Part shown: piece by piece, positions 1 through 7,560 of the stretch
How the letters are laid out: every line of letters starts with the position of its first letter
How positions within the stretch are numbered: position 1 is the stretch's first letter
DNA from: WGOA01 sp964429745
GTDB taxonomy: Bacteria; Bacteroidota; Bacteroidia; Chitinophagales; BACL12
Reading direction: 5' to 3'
Assembly: GCA_964429745.1 (NCBI GenBank)
Contig: CAYSDI010000060.1
Coordinates: forward strand, 1 to 23,197
Length of the DNA: 23,197 bases
Made by a program: the position numbers and the translations under genes
The notes under the pieces: model-generated
What the model was told of the DNA's origin: nothing
Seen by the model: the letters and a program-made list of their open reading frames with translations, nothing else
The model's database searches: none

Positions 1-35
1 CATTCCCGCCCGCCCGTCAAGCCGTGGGTTGGGGC

Positions 36-43
36 TATCTTTG
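36..43 (+). promoter_or_regulatory. Bacteroidota-type -7 element upstream of ubiE
   Basis: The octamer TATCTTTG followed by C matches the Bacteroidota housekeeping sigma -7 consensus TAnnTTTG. It lies 11 bases before the ubiE ATG, so the transcript would have a very short leader. No convincing -33 TTG element is visible at the expected distance, and only 35 bases are available upstream. An identical octamer precedes the thiolase gene in this window. Confidence 0.5.
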
Positions 44-54
44 CCGCTTCCAAA

Positions 55-777
55 ATGAACAGCCCGGTAACCCCATACGGTCAGGAAAGCAAAAAAAAGG
101 AAGTCGCGGTCATGTTTGACCGGATTGCCCCTCGCTACGATTTCCTCAACCACTTTTTAAGCCTGGGCATCGATCACGTGTGGCGCCGCAAAGCGGTGTC
201 AAAGCTGGCGGCAGCCCGCCCGGAGCTGGTCTTGGATGTGGCCACCGGAACGGGTGACCTGGCCATTGCGGCCCTTCGCCTGAACCCAAAAAAAGTGATT
301 GGGGTGGACATTAGCCGCGAAATGCTGGCCATCGGCCGCACCAAGCTCAAAAAACGCGGCATAGATGACCGGATTGAACTGTTAGATGGCGATTCGGAGG
401 CTCTGGCGTTTCCGGATGCCCAGTTTGACGCGGCGCTGTGCGCATATGGGGTCAGGAACTTTGAGAACCTCCAAAATGGGCTTTCGGAGATCCGCCGGGT
501 GCTCAAGCCAGGGGCCTTGTTTGTGGTGCTGGAGTTCTCTCGCCCCAGCGTTTTCCCTGTGAAACAACTATTTGGCTTCTATTTCCGTAAAATATTGCCG
601 GCACTGGGGCGTTTGTTATCCAGCGACTCCAGGGCCTATGCTTATTTGCACGAATCTGTAACGGTTTTCCCTGAGGGTGAGGCCTTTGCAGACGAATTGC
701 GCAAGGCCGGCTTTAAATCTCCAACATGCCAGCGACTCACCTTCGGTATTACTTCGCTCTACACCGGGCAGGCTTAA
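55..777 (+). CDS. ubiE: Demethylmenaquinone methyltransferase (UbiE/MenG)
   Basis: This 240-residue class I SAM-dependent methyltransferase is expected to methylate demethylmenaquinone to menaquinone, the respiratory quinone of Bacteroidota, at the cytoplasmic face of the inner membrane. The family N-terminal signature is present (FDRIAPRYDFLNHFLSLGID, residues 21-40). The SAM-binding motif I is LDVATGTGDLA at 60-70, an acidic motif II region GVDIS lies at 83-87, and the UbiE signature YGVRNFEN is at 131-138. Length is typical. The ATG start keeps the whole conserved N-terminus and has a -7 element just upstream. The 3' end overlaps porT by 52 bases, so the two are probably cotranscribed and translationally linked. 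The ubiE-porT neighbourhood is common in Bacteroidota, from general knowledge of the phylum. Confidence 0.95.
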   Translation: MNSPVTPYGQESKKKEVAVMFDRIAPRYDFLNHFLSLGIDHVWRRKAVSKLAAARPELVLDVATGTGDLAIAALRLNPKKVIGVDISREMLAIGRTKLKKRGIDDRIELLDGDSEALAFPDAQFDAALCAYGVRNFENLQNGLSEIRRVLKPGALFVVLEFSRPSVFPVKQLFGFYFRKILPALGRLLSSDSRAYAYLHESVTVFPEGEAFADELRKAGFKSPTCQRLTFGITSLYTGQA

Positions 778-1466
778 CCCGCGCTTTGGCGCTGTTGCTA
801 GTTCTGGGCGCCGGTTTCGGCGTGCAGGCGCAGCTCAATGCCACCGAGTTTGATCTGAAATACAGCAAAAAGCCTTACCACTTTGGTATTGCCCTGGGCT
901 ACAACGTCTCTGATTTCAAGGTTCAGCACAGCGAAGCCTTCCTGGCCAGCGACTCCATTTTTACGGCCGAATCCGCAACCGGTCCTGGCTTTAATTTGGG
1001 CATTATCTCCAACCTGCGCCTGGGCAAACGCTGGGACTTGCGCTTCATTCCAAGCCTGGTCTTTGCCGAAAAGCGGCTGGAGTACAACATGTTGGAGAAT
1101 ACTATGCAGAGCAAGACCATCGAAAGCATTTTCATGGCCTTTCCCGTATCAATTAAATTCAAGTCTGATCCGCACCGCGATTTCCGGATGTACGTGATCG
1201 GCGGAGCCAATTACACCTTCGATCTGGCCTCAAACGCAGAGGCGCGCAACGCCGAAGACCAGGTCAAGATTTTTCGGAATGACTTAAGCGCAGAAATGGG
1301 TGTGGGCATAGAGTTCTACTTTCCCTATTTCATCTTCAGCCCGGAGGTCAAGTTCAGCCACGGTTTGCTGAACGTCCATTCGCGCGATACCAACCTGCAG
1401 TTCAGCGACGTGCTGCAAAACCTGCTCTCGCGGGCCATCACCTTTACGGTGCATTTTGAAGGGTAA
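726..1466 (+). CDS. porT: PorT-family outer-membrane protein of the type IX secretion system
   Basis: The protein has 246 residues and is a predicted outer-membrane beta-barrel. An N-terminal signal peptide (hydrophobic core around residues 18-34, ending VQAQ) is followed by alternating strands with family-like landmarks: KPYHFGIALGYN near residues 50-61, GFNLGIISNLRLG, DLRFIPSLVFAEKRLEY, AFPVSIKFKSD, YVIGGANYTFDLA, a strand EMGVGIEFYFPYFIFSPEVKFS without its flanks, and a C-terminal strand ending FTVHFEG. PorT/SprT is required for T9SS protein secretion and gliding in Bacteroidota. The ATG at 726 lies inside ubiE and gives a plausible, slightly long signal peptide. I see no closer in-frame ATG before the hydrophobic core. 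Placement after ubiE supports the call. Three predicted T9SS cargo proteins occur elsewhere in this window. Confidence 0.88.
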   Translation: MPATHLRYYFALHRAGLTRALALLLVLGAGFGVQAQLNATEFDLKYSKKPYHFGIALGYNVSDFKVQHSEAFLASDSIFTAESATGPGFNLGIISNLRLGKRWDLRFIPSLVFAEKRLEYNMLENTMQSKTIESIFMAFPVSIKFKSDPHRDFRMYVIGGANYTFDLASNAEARNAEDQVKIFRNDLSAEMGVGIEFYFPYFIFSPEVKFSHGLLNVHSRDTNLQFSDVLQNLLSRAITFTVHFEG

Positions 1467-1479
1467 GCCTACTTAGCGG

Positions 1480-1537
1480 CAGGCATTTCGGGCGGTCAGC
1501 ACGACGGGCAGGCATTTCGGGCGGTCAGCACGACGGG
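1480..1537. repeat. Two perfect tandem copies of a 29-bp unit
   Basis: A 29-base unit (begins CAGGCATTTCGGGCGG, ends ACGACGGG) is repeated exactly at 1480-1508 and 1509-1537, then a partial copy (aggcat) follows a C-to-T change. It sits in the 98-base gap between the convergent porT and WD40 genes. The unit is not self-complementary, has no adjacent T run, and there is no spacer, so it is neither a terminator nor a CRISPR. It may be a lineage-specific interspersed intergenic repeat. Confidence 0.85.
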
Positions 1538-1564
1538 TAGGCATAGCTAAAGGTTGCCAGAAAC

Positions 1565-2575
1565 TCAGGCCGCGCTTTCCTGCACCTGCCAGACTTTGAT
1601 GGTTCTGTCGTCTGAAGCGCTGACCAACAGCCCGTTCTGTCCATGCCACATCAGCGCGTTGACCGAGCGCGCATGCCCTTCGTATCGGGGTCTTTCCAAC
1701 ACTTTTAGCAGGCGAAAATCTTTGGCAGACCACACCTTGATGGTCTTGTCCCGGGAGCCGGTGGCCAGCCAGCGCCCGCTGGGGTCCAAAGCCATGGCAT
1801 TGATGGTGAACAGGTGCGCCGGGATTACCTCGTCCAGCGATAACTCGTCCTGGCCCTGCCAAATTCTGAGCCGGGCATCGCGCGAACCGGTAACGAGCGG
1901 GCCACCTTGCGCCGTCCAGGCCGCACAGAAAACGGACTGTTCGTGCCCTTCGAGCACTTGCGTAACCAACCCATTTTGGCTGTTCACCAAATAGGCGCAA
2001 CCGTCTGACGCACAGACTGCTATGCGGTTTCCATTTGGCTCGGGCGAAAGGTTCCGCAGCCGCTCGCGACTGAGGAGCGTTTCCCGGAGCAGGGTCCAAT
2101 CCCGGGTGTCGTATACCCGCAGGATGCCATCCCCGCAAGCCATCCACACTTGCTGGACTTGTGGCCGATGCAGCAGGTCAAAGACGGGAGCATGGGGGTT
2201 GCTCAGGGTTGCGAGCACGTTGCCAGAGGGCAGCGGTTGCCCGGAGTAAGGGCCCCCTTCGCCCGAAATCGGGGACTCCCAACCCAGCAGAAATGCGCCG
2301 CCGTGCATGCCACCGACGAGCAGTTGCTGCAGATCCGGGAGCCAACAAAGCGAAAAAACATTAGCCGGAATGCGCGCCAGGGCCATAGCAGGGGCGGGTT
2401 CATGGGGCAGATCCTGCACCGACCTTGGTGAATCAAGCCCGGCGAGGGTCCAATTAGCCACCAGACCGTCTCCGCAGCCAGACAAGATAGCATCGGCATG
2501 CGGGGCGGCAGAAAGCGCAAAAATGGCCGCGCGATGTCCTGTCAGGGTCTGTAAGTGGTTAATTTCAAGGGGCAC
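1565..2575 (-). CDS. WD40-repeat beta-propeller protein
   Basis: This 336-residue protein lacks a signal peptide and is probably a cytoplasmic scaffold; no partner can be named. The three C-terminal blades are canonical, each with a GH-type start and a WD-type end: LEGHEQSVFCAAW to LRIWQ, IPAHLFTINAMALDPSGRW to IKVWS, and YEGHARSVNALMW to IKVWQ (last blade residues 298-332). The first blade starts with LTGHRAAIFALSAAP near residues 11-25. The blades between are degenerate, but the length suits a single seven-bladed ring. The gene converges on porT and diverges from the phosphopantetheinyl transferase gene with a 142-base gap. No enzyme motif is visible. Confidence 0.88.
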   Translation of the reverse strand: MPLEINHLQTLTGHRAAIFALSAAPHADAILSGCGDGLVANWTLAGLDSPRSVQDLPHEPAPAMALARIPANVFSLCWLPDLQQLLVGGMHGGAFLLGWESPISGEGGPYSGQPLPSGNVLATLSNPHAPVFDLLHRPQVQQVWMACGDGILRVYDTRDWTLLRETLLSRERLRNLSPEPNGNRIAVCASDGCAYLVNSQNGLVTQVLEGHEQSVFCAAWTAQGGPLVTGSRDARLRIWQGQDELSLDEVIPAHLFTINAMALDPSGRWLATGSRDKTIKVWSAKDFRLLKVLERPRYEGHARSVNALMWHGQNGLLVSASDDRTIKVWQVQESAA

Positions 2576-2717
2576 GGCGTTAAAAATAGGCCTTTACGCT
2601 TGCGGAGTGCGAATGGGGACGCAAGGGTTTTTTAAGCGCTCCTTTGAACTTTGCCCCTCATTGCGGAACTTTACCGGGATTGATTATTCTGTTCCTATAT
2701 AAACAATATTTAATATA

Positions 2718-3383
2718 GTGCCTCTTATTGACAAGATTCAACTGGACCCTCATACCAAGCTCGGGCTGTGGCACATTGAGGAGCCCAGCCACGCCTTGCG
2801 GCCGTTTTTGGTGTTCAGTAGATCTGAAGAGGAGTTTATGGGCAGGGTTACCAATGAAGATCGGCGGACGCAATGGATGGCCAGCCGGGTTTTGCTCAAG
2901 CGGCTGCTGGATACGACTTCGTTCGTGGACATTTACGTGGACCAATACGGCCGCCCGGAAATGCAGAATTTTGACTACCGCATGTCCATCAGCCATTCGC
3001 GCGATTATTCAGCGGTGATTATTTCAGACCGCTATACGGTGGGCGTTGACGTGGAGTCCATGCGGCATGACCTGGCCAGGCTCAAGAATAAGTTTATGCG
3101 ACCAGATGAACTGGCGCTGATGCCGCCTGAACATGCCCTTGCCTATGTTTTGATGCACTGGAGCGCAAAAGAAGTAATGTATAAAATATATTATCGAAGA
3201 AAATTGGATTTTCGCGAACATATGGGTGTGGAGCCTTTTGATCTGGTCAGCAATCTGGAGGAAGGCCAATTTTGGGGATGGGTCCGCAAAGGCGAGTACG
3301 ATCGCCGCTTCCTTTTGCGGTATCGCCGCTTGGTGGATTATTACGTGGTTTGGGCCGTGGATACAGAGAGCGCGGATGAGTGA
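2718..3383 (+). CDS. 4'-phosphopantetheinyl transferase, Sfp type
   Basis: This 221-residue enzyme moves phosphopantetheine from coenzyme A to a serine of an acyl or peptidyl carrier protein. The family motifs are present: SISHS (90-94), the metal-binding GVDVE (109-113, with Asp111 and Glu113), and WSAKEVMYK (148-156, with Glu152 and Lys156). The size fits the two-subdomain Sfp class rather than the roughly 120-residue AcpS class, although it could still serve primary fatty-acid ACP, because Bacteroidota often use this type. The GTG start at 2718 is close to forced: an in-frame TAA lies at 2700-2702 and the first internal ATG would remove 40 residues. The leader is AT-rich. The codons after the WSAKE motif (about 3171-3210) are also unusually AT-rich for this region. 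Confidence 0.93.
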   Translation: MPLIDKIQLDPHTKLGLWHIEEPSHALRPFLVFSRSEEEFMGRVTNEDRRTQWMASRVLLKRLLDTTSFVDIYVDQYGRPEMQNFDYRMSISHSRDYSAVIISDRYTVGVDVESMRHDLARLKNKFMRPDELALMPPEHALAYVLMHWSAKEVMYKIYYRRKLDFREHMGVEPFDLVSNLEEGQFWGWVRKGEYDRRFLLRYRRLVDYYVVWAVDTESADE

Positions 3384-3436
3384 GGGTGCTTTCTAAAAAC
3401 CTACTTGAAAAACACCGCTATTTTGAGTCCGGCTTA

Positions 3437-5446
3437 TTACTGATTCCCGTTGTTTCGTTTGACCAGCAAATGCCCTGCGGCATCCGCCATAGCAGCTCTG
3501 GCCTGGCGCAGTTCCTTGTACATGCCGAGCAGGTGCGTGATTTCCGGATCGTCTACAGCGTTTTTTAAGCGGAGCTGAAGTTCGGCCATCATGTTGTCGA
3601 TTTTATGCGCTTTGAGGGCGGCCACAACCTTTTCAATGTCTTTTCGAATGAGAAATTGCTTGTCGGTAATAGCAATGTCGTGCTTTATGGTCCAATTGAG
3701 CGAGAGCTCCCAGGGTTGGTGGAGCATGGTCAGGGCGAGGTCTTTGAATTCGCGGCGCTCGTGCTCCAGAAAGTGCCGGCTGGGATGGACCAAGCCAGCC
3801 TCAAACGCCGTGCGGTACTCATCCAAAATGGCGGCGTAGAGCGGGTTCTCCAATTCCACGTCGCTGACCTGTTCCAGAATAAAAGCTATGGCGGGTTGTT
3901 CTTCTACTTTGAAGGCATCGGCTTCGAGCAACAGCCGGATCAGGTCGCGCTCGCGGTGCTCGCCAGGTTGGGTCGAAGGGGTTTGCGGCTCCGTGCCGTG
4001 CAAGTCGCGCTGGGGAAGGGGTTCTTCGGGCCCAGCGGACGAAGGGTAGCCGGGGCCACCTGCGGCGCCTGATGAGCCAGCACCATCGCGTCGGAAATCG
4101 CCAGCATGCGATTGCCGCCGTTCGCTGTCCTGTTGTTTTCGCAAGCCCTGCTGAATGGCCTTGTTGGTTTCCAGAATAAGCAATTGCTCGGGCATATCCA
4201 ACAGCTCTGCGGTCTGCCGCAGGTAGAGTGAGCGCGTGATGGGGTCGCTGACTTTGGCGATGGTGCCGATGACTTCGCGGGCCAGAGCTGCTTTTTTGAT
4301 CGGGTCGCCCTCGGCTTCCTGGAGCAGCAAATCGGTTTTGAACAGGACAAAGTCGCGAGCTTCGGTTTGAAGGTAACTGCGCATGCCCTCACCGCCGAGC
4401 CGCTGCACAAGCGAATCTGGGTCTTCACCCTCCGGCAAGCGGACGATGCGGACGTTTAGCCCTTCTTCCAACGCGATTTCCGTGCCGCGCAACGCGGCTT
4501 TGAGGCCGGCAGGGTCGCCGTCGTAGAGCAGCGTGACGTTTGGGGTGTAGCGGCGGATCAGGCGAAGTTGCCCGCTGGTGAGCGCTGTGCCGGACGAGGC
4601 GACGGCGTTGCGGATTCCGGCCTGGTGCAGCGAAATGACGTCGGTGTACCCTTCTACCAGATAGGCCAGGTCGCTTTCTGCAATGGCGCGCCGGGCCTGG
4701 AACATGCCGTAGAGCACCGCGCTTTTGCTGTAGATGATCGACTCCGGACTGTTGACGTATTTGGGAATGCCCGGCCCGGTTTTGAGGGCTCGCGCCCCAA
4801 ACGCGATGACCTTGCCCGCGGGGCTGTGGATGGGGAAAATGGCCCTTCCCCGGTAAAAATCCCAGTGCCGGTCATCGCGGCTTTTGGTAAGCCCCAGCTC
4901 TTCTAAAAAGGCCAGTTGATAGCCTGCGTCGAGGGCGGCTTGGGTGAACCGGTCGCCGTTGTCCGGACACCAGCCCAGGGTAAAGGATTCCAGGCTTTCC
5001 TGGCGCAGGCCGCGCTCCTGGAAGTACGAAAGGCCTATGGCGCGGCCGGCATCGGTTTCCAGCATTTGCCCGGCAAACCACTGGGCCGCAAATTGATTGA
5101 CAATGAGCAGGCTTTCCTGGTGATCGTGCGCCGCTTTTTGTTCCGGAGTTGCTTCCTTTTCTTCTATTTCTATCTGGTAGCGGTTGGCCAGCCAGCGCAG
5201 CGCTTCCGGGTAGTTGAGGTGCTCGTGTTCCTGCAGGAAGTCAATGGCGTCGCCGCCCTTTCCACATCCAAAACATTTATAAGAATTTCTTGGAATGTTT
5301 ACATTAAACGAAGGTGTTTTTTCCTGGTGGAAGGGGCACAGTCCAATGAGCCGGCTGCCCCGTCGCTTTAAGGGCACAAATTCGCCCACCACATCTTCAA
5401 TGCGGGTAGCTTGTTTGATGCGCTCGGTGGTTTCAGGGGAGATCAA
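3437..5446 (-). CDS. dnaG: DNA primase DnaG
   Basis: This 669-residue primase makes RNA primers at the replication fork. The N-terminal CHC2 zinc ribbon has Cys37, His40, Cys58 and Cys61 in CPFH and CFGC. The catalytic core follows, with a Toprim domain showing EGYTDV (265-270, Glu265), DGDPAG (309-314, Asp309 and Asp311) and an acidic DPD at 342-344. A low-complexity Gly/Pro/Ser-rich linker at about 440-500 joins the core to an alpha-helical C-terminal region that is expected to contact the DnaB helicase. Length is typical for Bacteroidota DnaG. The gene converges on the phosphopantetheinyl transferase gene with a 53-base gap. A possible promoter (TAACTTCG on the minus strand at 5489-5496) lies upstream. 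There is no rpsU-dnaG-rpoD macromolecular-synthesis operon here. Confidence 0.97.
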   Translation of the reverse strand: MISPETTERIKQATRIEDVVGEFVPLKRRGSRLIGLCPFHQEKTPSFNVNIPRNSYKCFGCGKGGDAIDFLQEHEHLNYPEALRWLANRYQIEIEEKEATPEQKAAHDHQESLLIVNQFAAQWFAGQMLETDAGRAIGLSYFQERGLRQESLESFTLGWCPDNGDRFTQAALDAGYQLAFLEELGLTKSRDDRHWDFYRGRAIFPIHSPAGKVIAFGARALKTGPGIPKYVNSPESIIYSKSAVLYGMFQARRAIAESDLAYLVEGYTDVISLHQAGIRNAVASSGTALTSGQLRLIRRYTPNVTLLYDGDPAGLKAALRGTEIALEEGLNVRIVRLPEGEDPDSLVQRLGGEGMRSYLQTEARDFVLFKTDLLLQEAEGDPIKKAALAREVIGTIAKVSDPITRSLYLRQTAELLDMPEQLLILETNKAIQQGLRKQQDSERRQSHAGDFRRDGAGSSGAAGGPGYPSSAGPEEPLPQRDLHGTEPQTPSTQPGEHRERDLIRLLLEADAFKVEEQPAIAFILEQVSDVELENPLYAAILDEYRTAFEAGLVHPSRHFLEHERREFKDLALTMLHQPWELSLNWTIKHDIAITDKQFLIRKDIEKVVAALKAHKIDNMMAELQLRLKNAVDDPEITHLLGMYKELRQARAAMADAAGHLLVKRNNGNQ

Positions 5447-5488
5447 AAGCGAAGTTCAGGGATGCATGGATGAAGGAAGGCCGGGGGA

Positions 5489-5496
5489 CGAAGTTA
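5489..5496 (-). promoter_or_regulatory. Candidate -7 element for dnaG
   Basis: Read on the minus strand the octamer is TAACTTCG, one base from TAnnTTTG. Minus-strand TTG trinucleotides at 5515-5517 and 5519-5521 leave gaps of 18 and 22 bases, close to the usual -33/-7 spacing in Bacteroidota. The element lies about 43 bases before the dnaG ATG. This is motif matching only. Confidence 0.3.
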
Positions 5497-5618
5497 GCAA
5501 CGGGTGAGGCAGGTCAAGCAACGTACGGGGCCTGCGGCACAATTTTTAGCACTGACCAATTTTTGGCACACCTTTTGGCTGTAGCCTTTCAACTCCCGGA
5601 ATTCACCGGGATGACACA

Positions 5619-6392
5619 ATGAAGGAAGCGATGAAAAAGTTACTCATCACCCTCGTGCTCTCTGTCTTCAGTGCCGCGGCTGTTTTTGCCGGACACAAGG
5701 ATTCTGATCTGAAAATTACGGTGCATCAGAACCAGCCTTTCATCCTCAACCTGGATGGCTATCGTTTAACCCGACCCGCCGATCAGGTGATCTTGCGCGA
5801 CCTGGAACCCGGCCGTCACTTTCTGGAGGTATTTTCTCCCTCCGGCCGACACATCCTTTACCGCGGGTACATCAATGTGCAGCCCGCCAGCATGATTAAA
5901 GCCAGAATTGACCACCGCGGGCAATTCGTGGTCAGCCACGTCATCCGCAAGGGCTACCAGAACACGAGTTTTGGCCTGGAGGGACCCGGCACGGTCATTT
6001 ACACGGGGGGTGGGGTCTACGTGCCCAATGGCCCGGTGATTGGCGAGTGCGGAACGCCTCCCCAGCCTTATGGGTACTATTCCGGCGGTCCGGCTGTTGC
6101 CCCGGCACCCATGGTTATGCACAGCTCATCTTTCAATAGCCTGTTGCGCTCCATTGAAGCCCAGCGCTTTGACGAAAACCGCCTGGCCATGATCCAGGAT
6201 GCATTGAGCCGCAATGCCTTCACGGCCCTGCAATTGCGCGACCTAATGTGCACCCTGGATTTTGAAGCCAACCGCCTGCAGGCAGCCAAGTTCGGGTACA
6301 GCTCGCTCGTTGACCCGCAGAACATTCACTTGGTCACCGACGCGTTCCGGTTCTCCGGCAGCACCGCAGAATTGTACGCCTACATTCGCTAG
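5619..6392 (+). CDS. Exported protein with C-terminal DUF4476 domain
   Basis: The protein has 257 residues. A signal peptide (KKLLITLVLSVFSAAAVFA, ending at residue 24) leads to a beta-rich region, about residues 28-110, with alternating short strands (KITVHQNQPFILNLDGYRL and onward) that resembles a small PEGA-like fold. A Gly/Pro/Tyr-rich linker (about 120-165) follows. The last 90 residues form a helical domain of the DUF4476 type (FNSLLRSIEAQRFDENRLAM, then QLRDLMCTLDFEANRL and LVTDAFRFSGSTAELYAYIR). DUF4476 has no established function and is common in exported Bacteroidota proteins. The first ATG is at 5619; an in-frame ATG at 5631 gives an equally good signal peptide (MKKLLITL) and could be the real start. 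An intrinsic terminator lies 124 bases past the stop. Confidence 0.85.
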   Translation: MKEAMKKLLITLVLSVFSAAAVFAGHKDSDLKITVHQNQPFILNLDGYRLTRPADQVILRDLEPGRHFLEVFSPSGRHILYRGYINVQPASMIKARIDHRGQFVVSHVIRKGYQNTSFGLEGPGTVIYTGGGVYVPNGPVIGECGTPPQPYGYYSGGPAVAPAPMVMHSSSFNSLLRSIEAQRFDENRLAMIQDALSRNAFTALQLRDLMCTLDFEANRLQAAKFGYSSLVDPQNIHLVTDAFRFSGSTAELYAYIR

Positions 6393-6515
6393 CGCTGGGC
6401 CTCTGGGTTGCTGATGCCAAGAGCAGACGCGCCCTGCCTGCCAAAGCGAGCTAAGTGTTGACGTTTTCAGTGATGGGTATTGGTTAATGTGCTAGTTGAT
6501 TTGTTTTGGCGAAGT

Positions 6516-6546
6516 AGCCTTTCCCCTGCGGGGGAAAGGCTTTTTT
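6516..6546 (+). terminator. Rho-independent terminator
   Basis: A perfect 11-bp stem (AGCCTTTCCCC paired with GGGGAAAGGCT) closes a TGCG tetraloop and runs directly into six T residues. The T run lies only on the + strand 3' side, so it should end + strand transcripts, most simply that of the DUF4476 gene 124 bases upstream. It separates that gene from the cupredoxin gene. The rest of the 249-base gap (6393-6641) shows no ORF or RNA gene that I can recognise. Confidence 0.88.
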
Positions 6547-6641
6547 GCATTTGGCAACTTCAGAAACACAACAAAAGTTTTGCCGCCCGGGATGTAGGCA
6601 GTACATTGTAAATATTGTTCACTTATCCACCCCTGATTGTC

Positions 6642-7544
6642 ATGAAGAAAATTTACCAAACCACCCTCTTCCTTCTCTCCTTTGCTTTTGTCCCGGCTGC
6701 ATTTGCCTCCGTCCATGTGGTCAATGCCCTCAACTTTTTTTACTCCCCGGATGTCATCACCGTCAATACGGGTGATACGGTGCGGTTTCAATGGGTTACC
6801 GGCTCACACCCAACGTCATCTACATCAGGCGATTGGGCCTCGTTTGTGTTTTTTCCGCTCAATGCTTCACAACCCGTTTTTGACCTGGTGTTCAACAATC
6901 CGGGTACCTACAACTACCAGTGCGACTTCCACGTGTCGCTGGGCATGATTGGGACCGTGGTTGTAGTGGGACCCCCAACCTGCAGCACGGCTTCAGCACC
7001 CACAGCGCAAAGCAGTACGCCCTTGAGCAACCGGGTTCGCCTCAACTGGACCCCACAAGCTGGCGCAGTAGCTTGCCAGGTGCAGGGTAAACAAGTGCCT
7101 ACAGGACCGCAACCGAGCATCAATGTGCTTGGCGCTGCAATCAATACCACAGATGTTCCCTATGCCGCAGCCGGTCCGGGAACCACCTGGACCTGGCGCG
7201 TTCGCTGTGCCTGTTCTACTTCGCCGCTGCAAGTAAGCCCCTTCACGGCCTTTGGCGATACTTTTTCTATTCCATTGGCCCGCGAAGCTTCCGGAATCCT
7301 GGCTGACCTGCAGGTTTACCCCAACCCTGCCACTGACCAGCTCATGGTTTCCTTTCAAGGCGGCGAGGAACAGGAAACTCAGCTTTTGGTCTACGACCTG
7401 AGCGGAAAACTGATGGAGAGCCGCGTGTTGGCCACCGTTCCCGGCGCGAATGTTCAGACGCTGGTGGTGGCTAATTATCCTACCGGCATTTATTTCCTGC
7501 AAGCGGGGGAAAACGAAGTGCGGTCGTTTGAGATCGTGCGGTAG
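6642..7544 (+). CDS. Secreted cupredoxin (plastocyanin-like) with T9SS sorting domain
   Basis: The 300-residue protein starts with a clear signal peptide (MKKIYQTTLFLLSFAFVPAAFA, given here in parts: residues 1-22). Residues 23-110 form a cupredoxin domain with a complete type 1 copper site: His56 in GSHPT, then Cys94, His97 and Met102 in the C-x2-H-x4-M pattern of plastocyanin. A fibronectin-like segment (about 115-220) links to a C-terminal sorting domain with the hallmark LQVYPNPATDQL start and the LSGK and YPTGIYFLQ motifs, which targets the protein to the T9SS. It is predicted to be a surface-attached or released blue-copper protein, perhaps an electron carrier. An upstream in-frame TTG at 6615 would bury the signal peptide, so the ATG at 6642 was chosen. 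The gene stands alone after a terminator. Confidence 0.9.
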   Translation: MKKIYQTTLFLLSFAFVPAAFASVHVVNALNFFYSPDVITVNTGDTVRFQWVTGSHPTSSTSGDWASFVFFPLNASQPVFDLVFNNPGTYNYQCDFHVSLGMIGTVVVVGPPTCSTASAPTAQSSTPLSNRVRLNWTPQAGAVACQVQGKQVPTGPQPSINVLGAAINTTDVPYAAAGPGTTWTWRVRCACSTSPLQVSPFTAFGDTFSIPLAREASGILADLQVYPNPATDQLMVSFQGGEEQETQLLVYDLSGKLMESRVLATVPGANVQTLVVANYPTGIYFLQAGENEVRSFEIVR

Positions 7545-7560
7545 AAGCGGGTTTCGCTCG

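Noticed and set aside
1480..1544. Possible CRISPR remnant
   Set aside because: The copies abut with no spacer, there are only two full copies and no cas gene is nearby.
1473..2147. A 224-codon open frame on the - strand overlapping the WD40 gene
   Set aside because: It is another frame of the WD40 gene and has no recognisable domain; its C-terminal end is coded by the 29-bp repeat.
2576..2717. Clear bidirectional promoter between the WD40 and phosphopantetheinyl transferase genes
   Set aside because: The gap is AT-rich and contains partial matches such as GAACTTTG, but no TAnnTTTG at a convincing position for either gene.
3384..3436. Terminator between the phosphopantetheinyl transferase and dnaG genes
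   Set aside because: Only a weak GGTG/CACC pairing across an A-rich stretch was found, not a stable stem with a T run.
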